Shown here piece after piece: positions 1-12,300 of a DNA stretch of 64,000 bases (position 1 is its first letter; every line of letters begins with the position of its first letter). The position numbers and the translations under genes were made by a program. This DNA is from Siderastrea radians. Its lineage: Eukaryota > Cnidaria > Anthozoa > Scleractinia > Rhizangiidae. The notes below the pieces were generated by a model that saw nothing but the letters and a program-made list of their open reading frames with translations, was not told the origin of the DNA and searched no databases. The DNA is taken from contig OZ024890.1 in assembly GCA_964017195.1 (NCBI GenBank), positions 66,514,367 through 66,578,366 on the forward strand, given 5' to 3'.

Positions 1-340
1 AATGGTAAATTCCACTAAAACAGCAAACACACAGAAGGCTAAAACAATGAGCACGGCCATAAATAAGCCACTGAAATGTATGATGCCTAGCTGTGTAAAA
101 GGTTTTAAGTCGCAGCTCTTTCTGTTAAACCACCGCTCCTCTATGTTTTGTATTGTACCACTTTCCTGGTGTTTTAGCACCGCTTGGTTGACGTCTTCTA
201 GCCATGGTGATGCTTTAGGCAGCGCTAATCCCAGGCCGAAGTTAAAAAAGTTAGGTCCTGCCAGACTGAAGGAGCAGTTTGGATCTTTGTTAGCAACTTG
301 GTTGAGTGAAAGGTAGTCACCGACCAAACCGTGTATTTCC
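1..340 (-). CDS. Glutamate receptor exon 7 (partial): end of S2 and M4
   Basis: Acceptor TTTTTGCAG|GGAAATAC. Encodes EIHGLVGDYLSLNQVANKDP, then FNFGLGLALPKASPWLEDVN, a typical S2 end, and the hydrophobic M4 (LFMAVLIVLAFCVFAVLVEF). The open frame runs off the left edge, so the cytoplasmic tail is not visible. Confidence 0.82.
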
Positions 341-3300
341 CTGCAAAAACAGAAGTCACATAAGAAAAACAATATCACAGTTGGATACGCAATACAATCA
401 GCATATTATAATTTAGAAAAAGTCAGAAACTCATGAGGAATTTCTGAAAAAGCTCAATAGTCAGTTAAGGGACCGTTCATTTTTTATGAGGAAGTGGGGG
501 CTGGTGGGATTTGAGGGGGGGGGGGCATGCCAAAAGATATGGCCTCAAAGGGGGGTCATGCCGAAAAATATGGTGTGTAAAGGGGGGTCACCAAAAAAAA
601 TTGCCTTTAAGTTTGATAGTGACAGCATCTGTAATAATGCAAACATCAGTGCCAGAATGCCAACAAATAGCATTTCTAAGGTTCTGAAAATTCAAATTTT
701 CCAGGGGCAGCATGCCCCCGGACCCCCCTACTTTAGTACACCCAACGGCAACTCTACCCCACCAACTGCTTTGTTACGAAATACAGCCTGGGTAATGCCA
801 AATCTTTTGGGGCCTCTGCTGGTCTATCAGTTAAACGACTGAACAACTGATAACAGTGTCCAAAATAATGTTTATATAAAACCGGCATTGTCTGTTTATG
901 TACTTCAGAATGCACCAAATTGCATTACAGCATCTCTAGATTTTCGAAATTCTCCAGGGGAAGATATCCCTGAAACCCCTACCAGAAAATTACTGGTCTT
1001 TATTGCTTGTCAATAAAGACATTTACACCTTCAGGACTGATTCTAAACTACAATGCTTGTTGAAATTGACTTGACTTTAATTTAAGCTTGATAAGCTTTA
1101 GATTTACTTCATCATTTAGTCCTTTTTTTGCGGGGGGGGGGGGGGTCATCCCAAATACTTAGAACTACAAGGGGGGTCATTATATAATACAGGAACTACC
1201 CAACAAATCCCACCAGCCCCCCCTACCCCATAAAAAATGAACGGTCACTTAGTTCAGTTTAAAAAACCTGTTTCCACATATTCGAATGTCATCTTCAGTT
1301 ATCCAAGTGTACGTTATAATTTGAATGCTTATATACCCATAAAGGGAGTGGTAGGTGTTAATCCAACTATTATAATTATTTCAGTGCTATTGATTAATTA
1401 ATTAATAAAAAAGTGTTATTAATTAATTATTGAGTGTTATTAATTAATAACTAAATCCGTTAGGCTGACCTGTTTCTAAGCTTTTTTATGCCTTCAGCAA
1501 AATTCTTCACAAAGTTGAATTTGAGGTTGACGTGGTAGATCTTACGAAATACGTCTTCGCTGTGAAATTTGAAGTAGGTTTCTTCCTGAGAATCTTGTTG
1601 TATTCCAAGTCTAAAACCCTTTGGCGGTTTTAGCGAAGGATGACGGATCTGCGGCAAGAAAAACAAAAGGAAAAAATGTACCCTAATAAATACAGGGTGT
1701 ACTCCTACGGACAGACAACGCAAGAGACGAGAGATTCTTGCTACTGGAATTACTTAGTTTTCGTACCAAACTATTACATGATAAGGTGCAAACATCTGTG
1801 AATGATAGGTAGAACGCCTGAGTAACTTTTGTGGCTATTTTTAACGACGGTAGGTATACGTCAGTCGCATGGTACCCCGCAACATTTAGTTTTCTCATAG
1901 CCATTCATTCATTTGGGTTCCAGGCCAGATATTTAACAATTATCCTGCGAAATCGCGCGGAATATCACCTGATACTTAGCCGACGAGGCCGTAGGCCGAG
2001 TTGGCTAAATCAGGGGATATTCCGCAAGATTGAGCAGGATAATTGTTTTATTATTCAACAAATTCCCATAGCCTACCATTTTCAGAACGAGAAAAACTAC
2101 GGCTCTATGATAAAAACGCTAAAAGCTAGCAACACATAAGCTTAAGCTTAATAAAAATCAAACAGAACTTCAAGAAATCGAAGTTTACTACCGTTCACTT
2201 AAAAAGACTTATTTACAAACTCATGTTTGGAAATGACAAGACAAAGGAAAAAAATATTGCTACCTTACCGAGAATAAGTCCTCTTCCTGTGAATTAAAAT
2301 CTTTTCAACTTTAGTCTTTTCAACTTTCCGTGAGCAAGTGTGCTGCTTCGTTCGCAATAGCATTTTCTTGGTTGAGTTCTCACTATGAAAATTCCAAGTC
2401 AACCTCTGGATATCTTTGTCAGCTGCAGCAAATACTTGTTGACTTTTTGAGAGCATTTAATCGTGGAAAGTTTCTTCCAGAGAGTTAAAATTTGCGGAGA
2501 ACACTGCTAAAACTGCCTCGCTTTTCAAAATGGCCGCCAAACAAACAATGAAAGAAAATCTGCAGTGCACTTCCAAATATGGTCATTTACGTATATCGCA
2601 GGATATCTGTCATGTAGGATGACAGATATTGAGGGCTTCCTTACCATATATGGGCATAGTGACAATTTGTTGAATAATAAAAGATGATATTGCACGCGCC
2701 CTGTGTGGAGCACTCGGCAGTTGGCTGATTATTGAGTCAGTAAGAAACACAACACCAGAGGGAGCAAGAAAATCTACTGAGAATAGCTGCAAAAATTAGC
2801 TCTTCTTATTTTATGAAACCGAAACATAATCCTAAACCAACAATCCCTATTTACGACCAGACTGAAGGCACGTCCCATCTCTGAAAATAACCATGTGAAA
2901 ATTGTTGGTCATTAAATGTACACAGGTATAAACTAAGGCTTTTTACCTTTGAGTCTCTTATTCCACTGATCGGAAGGTCGAAGTTTTCCTGAACTAGAAA
3001 AGCCATTAAGTTTGCACAGTAAGTATTGACTACAATCAGAGCAAAGAACGCGTAAAACGTAGAGACACTTCGTGCACTGCTGCTATGAGGTGTCTTCTCG
3101 GCTCCAATGTCCTTGCCAAATGCCACTCCCCAAACATAAGTCATGGAATCTGACGAAGAAATGTAAACATTTTTAATAAGACCCTGAAAATGTCATTGAG
3201 AAGCCACAACTATTTGTAGTCTACGTAAAAAGAAAAGGACATGATAGTGACTGGAAATTGCAATGGAAAAATTGAAAGAAAATTAAACAATGTGAAGAGC

Positions 3301-6300
3301 AATTTGGATGCAGGCGCACGCGCCACTTCACTGGTCAGTGGTTTCTTCGCGTAGCTAGGTAAGTGCATAGCCTCCCACGCAGTCGTTTTAGGGGAGTCGT
3401 GTTACCCTTCTCCAATACGACTCTCCTAGATTGTGTGGGAGACTGGGCAAGTGCAGTGCGGTCTTTCGGTTCTTCACAGCGTATAATTTCAAGTGACGCC
3501 TGCTGAGGAAAGCTTTGGGGCGTTCGAGGCGTTCAGAGTCCGCGGTGATGAAAGACAACCATTGAATAATTTTAGTTGCATGGTCTTGATTACTCATCAA
3601 GGCGAGGGGAGTACATGCAGTGGGCGAAACCTGGTACTCAAAGCGCTATACAATTGAACTTATTTGACTGTCAACACTAGTCAAGAAATGAGACAGATGT
3701 AAAATGTCTCTATAGGATCCAAAGACACAGAGAGAGACTGGTGGCTGATTCAATTAGAGAGCATCATGTTTAGAGCATGTAGGTACCAGAGAAGCATTTA
3801 TATTCAGTACTCTTGAACTAAACAAAATGGTTCCGCAGCCGTATTCATGTCCGGTTTGGCTTAAAACGACAAAAAAATGACTTGTGAACTATCGCGTAAA
3901 ACAAGGTCTGCATCTTTTACGGAGTACTGACGTTCAATCTGCATTTTTCTATAGCCGCACAGTGTTCTATAGGCGTACAATGTACTGTGCCTTCAGTCTT
4001 TCCAATCTTCCGAGAGAGAGAGAATAATGAAGCAAAAACAATGCATTAAAATACCCAAAAGCGTGAAGCCGGCATCTCCGCTATCCAGCTGCCTGTAATG
4101 TCCGAAGGGACTTTTTCTATCGATCCACCAGATGATGATGAAGATAAAATTGATTAATCCAACGATTGAGAACCACAGTTGACTCTGAAATGGCTCTAAC
4201 CAAGCACTCCACTGAATCTCTACATACATAAGCAAAAAAAAAAGCATCACATTAAGGTTATTCCACATTTTATGAATATTTTAATTTGGGACGTGAGACG
4301 TTGATAGCATGAACCGAAAGCAGCGATTTTTCAACATCATTCTTGACTATTCTTAAAAGCACTTCCATGACATTGATATATATAATAACGTGGTGTTGTC
4401 TTCTTTACAAACATTTTGATATCATTTAGAAATATAATGCAAACTGTAATGAAACAAGTTTAAGCTTTATTAGTCAACTCACTCGATCAAAACCATTTGT
4501 GGGTTCAAACTCCGCCGAGATCAAAGATGTGTGGTTATAGCTCTGTGCTGATCTCTGATTTCCTTTTGAAGGCAGTATGGCCGGGGTAAATTCAATAGGG
4601 CGTTCACTCACTTCACAGCGCTCTCACATACACTTTATTACGTTCATCTTCCACAAAAATGCTACGCGTACCTTTCATTCAGCCTAAAGGAAATGTCTTG
4701 CGAAAATGTTACGCTACAAATTAAATAATGTAGAAATCCAAGAACGGTTGTCTTACCGTTATTAACTTCTAGATCTTTCAAAACCAAAACGTTTAATGCC
4801 AAGTGGATAAACGGATTCGCAAAGTCAAGGTATTTTTCTCTGAGAGAATTCATAGATATGTCAATGGCGAAATCCGCCTTTCCTGTTAACACCTCCTGGA
4901 CTATTCCATTCCACGATTTTGTCTCCTCGTCAAAGTCGCCGTAATTTCCGTCTGGAGTGAAATAAATCTCGCTGCGAAAGCCAAGCTCGTTTTGCATCAT
5001 GACAAGCAAATCGATAGAGACTCCAAAGCAGCAAAGTGTAGTCTTAGAACCGCGACTTGAATTTTCAAACTTGTAGCAAAGCTGCCCTCTTCCTAAGCAA
5101 TAGAACATCCCCTTGTTGTCCACCCTGGGGTCCTCTATTTGGACCCAAGGATAGTATTCATTGACTGGGACTCGCATAACGTGCGTAACTGGAAAAGCAG
5201 GGGCTTTCAATGCTTTTCCATTAGGGGCCTTGAAAGTGTCCAAAGCGAGACCTGTCGGTGTTCTTAACCCCACAAGAGACCAGTGTTTGGCACCATTTCG
5301 ATTCTGACGAAGGTTCCATATTTCAAATGTTGTCTGGGATCTTTGGTAGAGAGAAGGTTTCACAAACATAGAGCTTCTGCCTTCGATGGAGGAATCTTTT
5401 AGATATCTTGCCAGTGAAACAAAAAAATGTTAGAAAGCAAATAGTAGAGCATATTCTACTTAAATACACTTCTTGTCTCCAAAAAACGATACAACTCAAC
5501 AAATGAAACTGAAGCTAGAACGAACTGTGTTAATTCAGAAAAATAACCTTTGTTGTGCACCAGAAATCCACGACTATACTGGAATAAAGTTTGCCAGACA
5601 ATTAGTATGATTTTAAGTGAAATCAAGGATGTATGTGTCACATTTACAGACCAAATAACTCCATTTGTGCATTTTTTTAGGTGCTCTTTCGAGAAGGATT
5701 TTTTTAGTTTCGACTTATACCTAAGCCATTGGGTCAAAATAAAGTTTTATTTCTTCTTTTTCTTATAACAATTTTACTGTAACAACGGTAACTTCACACG
5801 GCTGAAATTCTCGTTACGCACAATTTGTAGGATAGTGTGCCTAGTCCCAGAACATAACACTCGCCAAGATTTTTCAAACTCTGCCTGTTTTTTTTTTTTT
5901 TTTTCTCCTCCTTGTCCGCAAAGAGAGCGGGTTTTATTAACTTTTTTAAAAAGCAGCAATACTGTTCATCACCAAATTTCTCCTTGTATTATTATTGCTT
6001 AGTCGTGTAGAGGGGTCATGAGAATTAAGGGCAAGATCACCCAAGATGAATTATCTTGATATTTTTACAGCTTCTCCTCACTACATCTATTCGAACGTAT
6101 GGAAACAAGAAAGGAGAATTTGCATTTTGATGCTGGGGACTAAAGGGTAAAGACTGTTAAGTTCAGAAAGAAAAGTCTTTCATTACTTTCGGATTTCTAA
6201 AGCAACGTTTTTCTATCTTTATTTTCGGGTGGTAATTAAAAACGTGCACGGTATAGCATAAAGTTCGATTCATCTGCGTGAAACAGAAAAACAAACGAGA

Positions 6301-9300
6301 AAATGCACGTACAGTTTGCGTTTAAAGGCATTTTTGAAGAAATCAATGTTTTACCGGGCGGTTGGTACACACGACATACGCGGCATCTGTTCGTCGACGT
6401 TTCTTTTTTGTAAGGAAAATCAAGTTACTTAATGACGTCCTTAATCCATAGCTATGTGACAGTTTCGAATCCATCATGAAAAAGAGCGAGACCCAGAATT
6501 GTGATCATTGTAAAATCAAGTTTTGGTTTATTACAAGATATGTATTGATAAAAATACAATAATTCAGCTCTATTCCAAAGTCATAGTCATGTGAAGAAAT
6601 ATCACAAGCAGGCAGCTTATTTATCTACCAACAGTCATTAGTGACACTTACATGTACACGTGTAAGTCTAAAGAACTTTACAATACTGTTCACACTAATT
6701 ATAAGATCATTGACTGCAATAACAGTTGGTCGCAATTAGCGTTCTTTGAGGCTTTCTCTATCAAAAAATTTAAAGCCAAGTATTAATGAAGGGCTAAAAG
6801 TCTCTAGAGAATTAGACCTTTTTCTTTAAGTAATTGTAAGTTCTTCACCTGTAAATCTGCCTAATGACTGTTGGTATATAAGCTGCCTACCTGTGATATT
6901 TCTTCACATGACTGTGGCTCTGGAATAGAGTCGAAATATTGCATATTTATCACCATCTTAATAATATCTCTAATAATAGTCTCTAGAGAATTAGACCTTT
7001 TTCTTTGAGTAATTGTAAGTTCTTCACCCGTAAATCTGCCTAATGACTGTTGGTATATAAGCTGCCTACCTGTGATATTTCTTCACATGACTGTGACTCT
7101 GGAATAGAGTCGAAATATATATATGTTATTTACCGGCCGGGAGGTCCGTATAGGGAAAAACTGTGCCCTTGGTCTTGAGGCCGAGGGCCGTACTCAAGAC
7201 CAAGGGCACAGTTTTTCCCTATACGGACCTCCCGGCCGGTAAATAACATATATTTATTTTTTTCTTAAGCATTTTTCCGGTCCGGAATCCGGAATCCTTG
7301 AATTTGATTGGCTGTTGATGCGCGTTCCGCCGGTCCAGTTTTTTCCTATCCGGACCGGTTTTGTCATGGACCATTGAATGAAAGTTGAAAAACAATATTC
7401 CTCGGTTGAACTCGAGAATTTTTTTATTTACGGCTCAAAGATGCGACTTTTTTGGCAAGTCACAATTCTTGTATGTGTTGTAAATGGAAAGTTCAACAAG
7501 GAGGGGAATTAAAGACCTTGAAATACCTTCAAAAGGCAAGTACTCGTTTTAATTTTGTGTAGCTTAGCATGGCGGTAGGTGCTGGTTCTTTGGATATAAA
7601 CAATTTAATTATTTAGCGAAATCGTTCAGTTTGATCTCAGTTTTAACCAAAGCGAACGGTGCGCTGGCTTTTAAGCTTATCTTTATTTAAGCTTACGACA
7701 GATGAAAAAGCAAAATTCCAGTTTAAGCCTGCACAATTTCTTGAATGAAAATATACCGAACCTCGTTAATTAAGAGAAAAAACTGAAAAACGAAGTCATT
7801 AAAGTAAATATCGGAGTCAAAAGGCATTGTGGCGATCGCAATTTCAAAACTAAAACTGCTGTGTTAAGTGAATTCAACAACAAACTCACCAACCGCCATG
7901 CTAAGCTACACAAAATTAAAACGAGTACTTGCCTTTTGAAGGTATTTCAAGGTCTTTAATTCCCCTCCTTGTTGAACTTTCCATTTACAACACATACAAG
8001 AATTGTGACTTGCCAAAAAAGTCGCATCTTTGAGCCGTAAATAAAAAAATTCTCGAGTTCAACGGAGGAATGTTGTTTTTCAACTTTCATTCAATGGTCC
8101 ATGACAAAACCGGTCCGGATAGGAAAAAACTGGACCGGCGGAACGCGCATCAACAGCCAATCAAATTCAAGGATTCCGGATTCCGGACCGGAAAAATGCT
8201 TAAGAAAAAAATAATGTACGATATTTATCACCATCTTAATAATATCACCATCAGCCCGTAATAAACTAAAATTCGGTTTTATACGATGATCACAATGCTC
8301 GGTCTCGCTTTTTTTAATGATCCGAGATGATCCTTAATTTCAGAGGTTTGCTACGTCCGTCGGTTTGCTAAGGTTCGCTATTAACAACCGTCAAATTGTA
8401 TCGATTGCGGTGAGGAATAATTCATTAGGACTTACATCTTCGCCAAATCCTGAATATCTTTTCCTTCATTGTTTTCTCCTAGCAAGCAATCACCTTCAGG
8501 TGTGTTAAAGCGGGTCGTAGCATACGCCCTTTCAAACGCGTCTTGGTACAGAAGAAGGGCATCGTAGACAGCGTGTGAGTACAGACATTGATCGCGATGA
8601 GATTCTCGTTTCCTTGCGCTTATCTTAATCATTCCAACGGGAAGCGCTTCAATCGTTGCTACCCCATATTCTGTGACGTCAGTCATAATCCAGAGAGTTT
8701 CAGTTGTGTCAATGCTTAGAGATTTTATCGATTGAAACAAGAGTTCGTTATCTGTATCTCTACTGTGTACCACGACAACGTCGCTTTGTTTTCTCGTGAT
8801 AGCCTTGATCTCCATTTCTAGTGAACCAGTGATGTTTTCGACGAGCCAAAGAATTTTCTTAATCATCCATTTCTCATCTTTTGCCGCTCGAGCCATCGAG
8901 TCTGCGAGCTCTTTTCCTCCTGAGTCGGCAGATAATAGCAAGCTAATGCTTCGCCATTCCATCTTTTTCATGACTTCTAAAATCACTTGCACGTAATGCT
9001 TGATTGAAGGCAACGCCACTCTGGTAAAACCAGCTGGACTCTCCTGAAAAATAATCGTGAATCATACGAAAAAAATTATGGGAAAAAGCCATCCTCTATA
9101 TCCTAAATATGATCTTTGTGCCCCATTTTTAGTTCAACCAACTAGCTGCAGAAATAGAAACAAAAGCTCTACAATGTTGATCGCGTGTCTTTATGAATTA
9201 TCTTACGTTAAAGGCGTGCAGAAATTATCTCCAATATTTGAGCTTATTTGCGAAAATTATCTAAACATTTATCTCCGAATCGACCCGAAAAAAGTCCTTG

Positions 9301-12300
9301 TGATTCTTTTTCTAGTCTAGACTTTAGACTTAAAAAACAGTCTTTTGAAAAGCCTTTTTATTCGGTTTCTGTGTGAAAAAAAGTGAGCTGTTGCTCGCAC
9401 TTTCTCAAATGCCGGTGCTGACGTTGAGAAGCGTAAAATGTCACCTTAACCCTATTTCGCCTGGGCTAATTTTGAGTTTCTTAGCCCCCCATATAGATCT
9501 CGAAAAGTCTTCACGCTTTTGTGATGAAACTTGGCACGTTTATAGTACGTCATTTGCTTAACAGATTGGGTTTATGACGTGTCGATCATGACGTTTCATG
9601 ACGTCACAATGACGTCACAAAGCAGCCATTTTGAATTTTGAGCCGCCATCTTAAATCCCGAGCATGCAGTCGTACAGTTAACAATGACATCATCGAAAAA
9701 TATATGAATTTGTTCTACGAAACATACTTAATCAAAACGAGCACAAAAAAGTAAAGGATTAAGTAGTTAGGGAGTTGGGGGTACCAGCGCATTTTTCTTT
9801 CCAACTCATTTCTCCAATTTTCCCCAAATTTGACTGAAAAATCTTTTGTCAAAATTAAAGAGAAAATTATCCCAGTCAAAATTTTCTGCCAATTTCACCA
9901 CCAATTTCACCACCAATTTCACCACCACTTTTGCCACCAATTTTAACAAATTTAACTGAAAAAATTCCCAGTTAAATTTTTACCTTATTATATCCAAAAA
10001 ATTTCTTCATTTTCAAAACCATATGCATAACTTGTCACGCCATTTGCATGAATATATCTTTTATCGTCGAAGCAACTGAGCGATATTTTATCCACCACAT
10101 AGCTACCAATTTGATGTCTTTCACTTTTAATTAGTCTCATCGTATGACACATTTGTTTTTTATTGAAAAGCACGTCCTTGTACTTATCATGTCCTAATTG
10201 TTGTTTTATCACATTCTTTTTTATTCCCTTTGCTGTGCGACTACTCTGTTCATTGTCTTTCATGTAAGAGTACATTTTTGACCTCAAACCAACAAACTCC
10301 ACAATTGGCATTCCTGCTGCTTCATCCTTGAATTTACCAATGACTTTCTTATTTGCATTATTATAAAATGGGCTATTCTTTGGATAATCACTGTTATCAA
10401 ATGAATGTTTGTCTTTCCAAAAATCTTGATAAACATCATCTGCTTCAATTTCATACATTAAACTGTCAGTATCAGTGAATAGTAACCGAGCTTTATCACC
10501 ATACTTACTTTTGATGTAATTGTAATGAAAATCATACATCAATGTTTTTGACAAGTCCAGGATGCACATTCCAACATATGCTGGTCTGTTTAATGTTAAA
10601 GTTGTTTTGGTTTTATGAATGGCAACTAAATCCTCATTAAATATTTTACAGCTTATGAAACTCGGTTTACTAGCCCACCTTAAAAGATCTTCTTCATCAG
10701 TTACAAGTTTGATGTCCTGTCGCTTTCTCAGATTCTCCATCGTTTTTCCAAACACAGAATTATTCATCAACTTGAAAAAATCCTTTTCAAAAGAGTTTTT
10801 TGCCTCTGCTCTCTTTTTTGTGTTAAAATCGATGTAAGATTTCAACCATGGACTCTGATTGAATTCGAGCGCTCTATGAATCTTCGTCAATTTTAATCCT
10901 AAAGACATATAGAGTTGCAAGTTGCGGTAATGCAAAACATATCTCTCTTTATTAAACAATGTTGGCACCAACTTTTCAACCAGTCCGATTTTTACTCCAA
11001 ATTTTTTAGCAATATTTTGGCAATAAGGTGACAACATATTTTCAGTTACTTTAATTTTTTCTGCCGCCAGTGGATAGTCATTGTGGAGATCATGCAACTC
11101 CTTTGGATATTCCAAATCAACCTCCAATATCAATCCTTTTTCAGACTCATCATTATACTTGAATAAATCCACCTCTTCTTCCATCAACCATTTAAACCCA
11201 CCTGTTGGAAGATGTTGACTCATTGCCCAACCATATAAATTGTTTGCATCCAAATACATAATGTATTTTGATACCTCCTCTTGATTATAGTTTTTCATAT
11301 ACTTGTTATTCGCTTTTCCATATCTGTTGGCAATGTAACTAATTCCACCGCGCATACCTTTTTCAATGAATTGAAACATATCAACATCACTCATCAGCTC
11401 CAATTCAGTTTTTGTCGTTTTCAACATTGCGTCCCAACTCAGACCAGGTGTTGTGAAATAATGAGCAGGATCCAATTCATAGTATTGTTGGCACATTTTG
11501 CGAAAATTTTCAAAAACATCAGCTAATAACAAAATATCCGATTTGAGATATAGATCGTGATACTCTCCCATTGATGATAAACCAAATTTATTCCAAACAT
11601 TCTGTGCATGTTGGTACTCTTCATCTGTAATATGTTTATTATTCATAATACTAAAAAAATCTTCTTTCTTTGGCAACCTGTTGTCCTCAAACTTTTTAAA
11701 ACTATCCATATAGTCATAAGGATAGACACCTTTCTTTATCATTAATTTCAATTGTTCACCTTCAAACTCTTTTGGAGTATATATTAAATTGTCATGATTT
11801 AGTTTCATACATGATTTAGAACTATTTTTACAATTTATGCATTCACCACATGAAAAGCTTGTTTTATGTTGCATTACATGATCTTCACTATCAACAACTA
11901 GTTTTATACAATTACCAGGGTTACACGCATCACATTTCCCACATTTGGTAATATTTTTAACAAGATTTTCCAAACTACTACTCATAAATTGAAAGCTGTC
12001 GATGAATACAAGGTTATAACCCAACATGAAGGCTAAGTATTTCTCCATGTTATGGGGAATTGCATTTATATCCACGTTATAATATTTCTTTTTCTCTTCA
12101 TCAAAATAAATATGCTTTTTCGCAATATTACCAATCTCTTGCATTATAAAGTGACTGTCATATCCCTTGAGATTGTGAAACACCACAGGTATTTTATCAG
12201 TCAATTTGAAATTTAGATTACAACTTACATGTGCTGCACCTCTATATTTACCGGTGATATGACAGTGATCCCTTACTTTAACATTTTTTATTTCAACCTT

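Larger units (their letters stand above)
6475..8322. mobile_element. Nested fold-back transposon complex
   Basis: The outer inverted arms of about 60 bp are 6475-6534 (GAGCGAGACC...GTTTATTAC) and 8258-8322 (GTAATAAAC...GGTCTCGC). Between them lie a pair of inverted arms (about 7256-7581 against 7887-8212, sharing AGCTTAGCATGGCGGT), a 135-bp near-perfect palindrome (7119-7253), and a 140-bp direct duplication (6800-6939 and 6979-7118). No transposase frame is visible. The remaining intron 5407-8435 shows only AT-rich sequence and a T-tract near 5886. Confidence 0.7.

Noticed and set aside
2..316. Plus-strand frame at the left edge
   Set aside because: Antisense shadow of the receptor S2-M4 exon on the minus strand.
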